Shown: piece after piece, positions 5,556-6,362 of the stretch | Layout: each line of letters opens with the position of its first letter | Numbering within the stretch: position 1 is the first letter of the stretch | Assembly (NCBI GenBank): GCA_021795535.1 | Contig: JAJYPG010000078.1 | Location: 1-6,362, forward strand | Direction: 5' to 3' | DNA from: Planctomycetota bacterium | Lineage (GTDB): Bacteria > Planctomycetota > Phycisphaerae > WQYP01 | DNA length: 6,362 bases | The notes under the pieces: generated by a model | The model's input: the letters and a program-made list of their open reading frames with translations, nothing else | Database searches by the model: none | Told to the model about the DNA's origin: nothing | Made by a program: the position numbers and the translations under genes

Positions 5556-6362
5556 ATGATGCAAACCGATAAAAAAGACACCATATTGGTCACCGGAGGC
5601 ACCGGATTCGTGGGGCAAAGTGTGGTCAGACGATTGTTGCAGTCCGGCCGGCAGGCGCGAATTTTGGCGCGCAAGATGCCGTTGCGGCAGCCCGAGAATA
5701 CCTCCGTAGAATTTCGGCACGGTAACGTGCTTGAGCCGCAAAGCTTGGAAATGGCCGTGCAGGGCTGCGCGGGGGTCATTCATCTCGTGGGCATTATCCG
5801 GGAAACACGACATCAAAGTTTCGTGCAGGCACATGTGCAGGCGACCGAAAATGTGCTGCAAGCCGCAAGGGCGGCGGGCGTAGGCCGGTATATTCATATG
5901 TCCGCGTTGGGCACACGGGAGAATGCCCGGGCGGAATATCACAAAACCAAATGGCGGGCGGAGCAATTGGTGCAAGCAAGCTCATTGAATTGGACAATTT
6001 TTCGCCCGGGACTGATTCATGGCCCACAAGGTGAATTTACCACCATGGTAGTTCAGTGGCATGCCGGAAAGGCACCGCCATTTTTTTTCATGCCCTATTT
6101 TGGTGGCGGTTTGCTGGGCCAGCAAGCCGTTACACGCGTACAACCCGTTCTGGTTGATGATGTTGCTGAACTTTTCGTGCGTGCCTTGGAAACCACGAAA
6201 TCAGAACATCAGACCTATGAACTTGGCGGGCCGGACCAAATGACCTGGCCGCAAATGCTGGAAGTATTTAATACCGCGTTGCGTGGCCCGCGCCGGGCGA
6301 TTTTCGGCATACCGTTTTGGCTGGCCACGGCCCTGTCCATGTTCCCGCTGCCCGGACTGCCA
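5556..6362 (+). CDS. NAD(P)-binding SDR protein, complex I NDUFA9-like (partial, 3' end outside window)
   Basis: This is an atypical short-chain dehydrogenase/reductase of the group that includes the complex I subunit NDUFA9 and related sugar-nucleotide epimerase-like proteins; most bacterial members have no proven substrate. The 269 visible codons run open to the last base. Residues 10-20 read ILVTGGTGFVG, the dinucleotide-binding loop at the first Rossmann strand. FRHGNVLEPQSLEMAVQGC (53-71) and VIHLVGI (74-80) follow the NDUFA9-like pattern. The active-site region has MSALGT (115-120) and Tyr128-xxx-Lys132 in EYHKTKWRAEQLV. FRPGLIHGP (149-157) and YELGGPDQMTWPQMLEV (221-237) complete the domain. 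A hydrophobic C-terminal stretch begins at about 249. Two ATGs in tandem (5556 and 5559) are possible starts, with AAGGGA at 5541-5546. It is transcribed away from cdaA, so it is a separate unit. The exact substrate cannot be told. Confidence 0.92.
   Translation, partial: MMQTDKKDTILVTGGTGFVGQSVVRRLLQSGRQARILARKMPLRQPENTSVEFRHGNVLEPQSLEMAVQGCAGVIHLVGIIRETRHQSFVQAHVQATENVLQAARAAGVGRYIHMSALGTRENARAEYHKTKWRAEQLVQASSLNWTIFRPGLIHGPQGEFTTMVVQWHAGKAPPFFFMPYFGGGLLGQQAVTRVQPVLVDDVAELFVRALETTKSEHQTYELGGPDQMTWPQMLEVFNTALRGPRRAIFGIPFWLATALSMFPLPGLP

Overview
The window looks like chromosomal DNA of a moderately GC-rich bacterium, most probably a planctomycete and perhaps of the class Phycisphaerae. The main clue is an ECF sigma factor followed directly by a membrane protein whose periplasmic part resembles the planctomycete 'H-X9-DG' pseudopilin-like proteins (a cysteine-Asn-Asn-Leu segment after a membrane helix, and an ending like GQNVLYDDGSV). 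Weak or absent Shine-Dalgarno sequences before several genes fit that view. The placement is inference from protein style, not from a marker gene. I see no mobile element, CRISPR array, tRNA or rRNA.

Layout. Bases 1-90 may hold the last 29 codons of an upstream gene. A 256-residue protein of unknown function follows (71-841, +). It converges on, and overlaps by 86 bases, a thiol-disulfide oxidoreductase of the DCC/DUF393 family (756-1250, -). An AT-rich divergent control region (1251-1444) leads into an ECF sigma factor (1445-2038, +) and, 50 bases later, a 338-residue single-pass membrane protein (2089-3105, +), which sits where an anti-sigma factor normally would. A 289-base stretch without a gene (3106-3394) separates this pair from a convergent two-gene unit on the minus strand: the diadenylate cyclase CdaA (4604-5419) and its YbbR-domain partner CdaR (3395-4528). 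A divergent intergenic region (5420-5555) carries likely back-to-back promoters, and an NDUFA9-like NAD(P)-binding SDR protein starts at 5556 and runs off the right edge.

How they work together. Two functional modules are visible. The sigma factor and its membrane partner probably form a transmembrane signalling pair that senses something at the cell surface. CdaA and CdaR form the c-di-AMP synthesis module that in other bacteria controls osmolyte balance and cell-wall homeostasis; here the usual glmM neighbour is missing. The DCC protein, the unknown 256-residue protein and the SDR protein show no clear functional link to these modules. The points most worth a second look are the pseudopilin-like fusion beside the sigma factor, the altered DGA motif in CdaA, and the forced cdaA start without a Shine-Dalgarno sequence.
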